Part shown: piece after piece, positions 62,698-64,000 of the stretch
Layout: each line of letters opens with the position of its first letter
Numbering within the stretch: the stretch's first letter is position 1
Assembly: GCA_944320415.1 (NCBI GenBank)
Contig: CALUHJ010000005.1
Location: forward strand, 103,779 to 167,778
Direction: 5' to 3'
DNA: 64,000 bases
DNA from: an uncultured Bacteroidales bacterium
GTDB taxonomy: Bacteria; Bacteroidota; Bacteroidia; Bacteroidales; P3
Translations under genes and position numbers: made by a program
The notes under the pieces: generated by a model
Told to the model about the DNA's origin: nothing
Seen by the model: the letters and a program-made list of their open reading frames with translations, nothing else
Database searches by the model: none

Positions 62698-63794
62698 ATG
62701 TTTGGAATAAATATTGATTACGAGAGAAGGATATTTGGATTTGACTTGTTGCGGGCATTTGCAATATTTTGTGTTGTACATGGACACGCAAGACATCTTT
62801 TGAATAATACTATTCTTGAAGCATTTCCTTATTTACCTCTTCCTCATGGTGTGGATATTTTTTTTGTGTTAAGCGGTTTTTTAATTTGTAACAGTTTTTT
62901 GCAAAGTGTGAGTAGAATAGGAAACAGTTTGCAAAAACAACAAATTTTGGTTTTTTGGAAACGGACAGCATTGCGTATTTTACCGAATTATTATCTGATT
63001 CTAATCGTTAATTATTGTTTGGTCTATTTAGGTATACTACCTGGAAGAATAGATAGTGTAAGTATATGGAAATTTATAACATTTACTCAAAATTTATGGT
63101 ATCCTTTCTATGATTTCTTTTGGGAATCATGGAGTTTGGCTGTGCAAATATGGTTTTATTTGCTGTTTCCAATATTATTGTTTTGCTTATGTCGTTTCAT
63201 GAATATGAAACGAAGTCTGTTTGTTGTGTCTATTCTTTTTATAATACTTCCCATGATTTATCGTGTTGTTGTTAGCGGAAAATATTATGATCAATTTTGG
63301 TGGGATGTCGTTTTTCGTAAGGTTGTAATCTCGCGTATTGATTGTATTTTTTTTGGAGTCTTTGCTGCATGGGTTCGTTATTATTACAAGAAGTATTGGT
63401 CCAAATTGGCAAACCAGTTTTTTTTTCTTGGGATTATCTTATTTCTAATGGTTTCATATACACCACGTGTACCTAATACATTTTATTGTAATGTTGTCTT
63501 TTGACACTTTCTCCTCTTTATATTGTATTATTTTTTCCATTGATAGACAAATTAAAAAATATTAGAAGTGTTTTTGGGAAAGTAATATCACATATAAGTA
63601 TATTATCATATTCAATGTATCTTTTTAATTTGATGTTGATTCAAATTATTGATAATCATTTTGTTGATTTTTTGTCTGAATATGGTATAGTTAAATATTT
63701 GGGATTTTGGGTATTGACTCTTATTTTGTCATACCTTTTGTATGTATTATATGAGAATCCAATAGTAATATTGGGTCGTAAAAAGACAAACTAA
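62698..63794 (+). pseudogene. Acyltransferase 3 family (OafA/YrhL-like) membrane protein, frameshifted
   Basis: The first frame (62698-63504, 268 codons) encodes the start of an acyltransferase 3 protein: FGFDLLRAFAIFCVVHGHAR (catalytic histidine in VHGHAR), HGVDIFFVLSGFLICNSFL and WSLAVQIWFYLLFP. The reading frame then ends at TGA 63502, and the C-terminal helices continue in another frame to 63794 (LSPLYIVLFFPLIDKL, ILSYSMYLFNLMLIQI). Adding one T in the TTTT run at 63498-63501 would join them into about 365 residues, the normal length. So either a recent 1-nt deletion or a sequencing error. Such enzymes O-acetylate surface glycans. The gene is markedly AT-rich. Confidence 0.8.
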
Positions 63795-63946
63795 TTATGT
63801 GTGATTTTGGGTTTTGATTATTTTTTTTTGTTTGATATTTTTTTGCCTTTACATGTAGTATTCCATTTTGAGAGTATATTTTTTTTTGACGAAGATGGAA
63901 TAACTGTTGAAATGGTTGATTCTATGCAAAAAAACTTCAGTAAATA

Positions 63947-63978
63947 TTTGGTGGGAATATAAAAAGTGAGTACTTTTG
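63947..63978 (+). promoter_or_regulatory. Promoter of a gene beyond the right edge
   Basis: TTTG (63947-63950), 20 nt, TACTTTTG (63971-63978). Predicted start near 63985; the transcribed gene lies outside the window. Confidence 0.7.
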
Positions 63979-64000
63979 CAATCCCAAAGTTGATGAGGGT

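Overview
The window looks like chromosomal DNA of an anaerobic member of the Bacteroidales. The evidence is: many start sites preceded by the Bacteroidetes promoter -7 box TAnnTTTG; several secreted proteins ending in type IX secretion (T9SS) C-terminal sorting domains; a short 287-residue primary sigma factor; a class III fructose-1,6-bisphosphatase; Bacteroidetes-type small proteins (DUF2795, DUF2027-Smr); and a multi-subunit NADH-linked [FeFe] hydrogenase. The T9SS cargo argues against Bacteroides itself and for a Paludibacter- or Porphyromonas-like relative. No rRNA, phage, transposase or CRISPR array was seen.

Layout. 1-6.2 kb (minus): guaA followed by a LysM/periplasmic-binding protein, a 902-residue secreted protein and a truncated secreted protein. 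6.4-8.2 kb (plus): a WecA/TagO-type sugar-phosphate transferase and an FtsE-like ATPase. 8.2-10.2 kb (minus): two glycosyltransferases. At 10.4 kb there is a tRNA with anticodon CAT. 10.6-16.3 kb (minus): an unknown secreted protein, a DPP-IV peptidase, tilS and an M28 peptidase. 16.5-17.3 kb (plus): a small membrane protein and efp. 18.1-22.6 kb (minus): a four-gene [FeFe] hydrogenase operon. 22.8-25.6 kb: a hypothetical gene and a WbqC-like gene (plus), then rpoD and nadD (minus).

25.7-37.4 kb is an 11-gene plus-strand run. It starts with a DRTGG protein, a small GHKL ATPase and a second [FeFe]-hydrogenase-like protein, which looks like a sensory or regulatory hydrogenase module only about 3 kb from the catalytic hydrogenase. 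It continues with a cysteine-less thioredoxin-fold protein, a GT39-like transferase, a polyprenol-phosphate sugar synthase, a second DPP-IV, ribE, hflX, an MscS channel and a flippase-like protein. 37.4-39.9 kb (minus): Smr/DUF2027 and mpl. 40.2-48.6 kb (plus): three large T9SS cargo proteins, two of them tandem M6 metalloproteases, then ridA. 49.2-51.1 kb (plus): Mrp ATPase, NifU-like scaffold, PduO-type adenosyltransferase and DUF2795.

51.2-53.6 kb is an accessory-looking island. It has a 650-base AT-rich stretch without a convincing gene, a consensus promoter, and then rtcB-prfH, a known RNA-ligase/release-factor pair that repairs and rescues ribosomes cut in the decoding centre. 53.8-62.5 kb is housekeeping: a sodium:solute symporter, recR, a universal stress protein, cdd, an outer membrane barrel, glnS, DUF3109 and fbp. 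The right end carries an AT-rich acyltransferase broken by a frameshift.

The most novel structure is a dispersed modular repeat family (21-bp unit TTCAGAAAAGAAAAAAA + C/T + GGA, plus a second module ATGAAA(C/T)TTGATT). It recurs at several intergenic sites, often as large inverted repeats, and once lies in frame inside a membrane glycosyltransferase gene.
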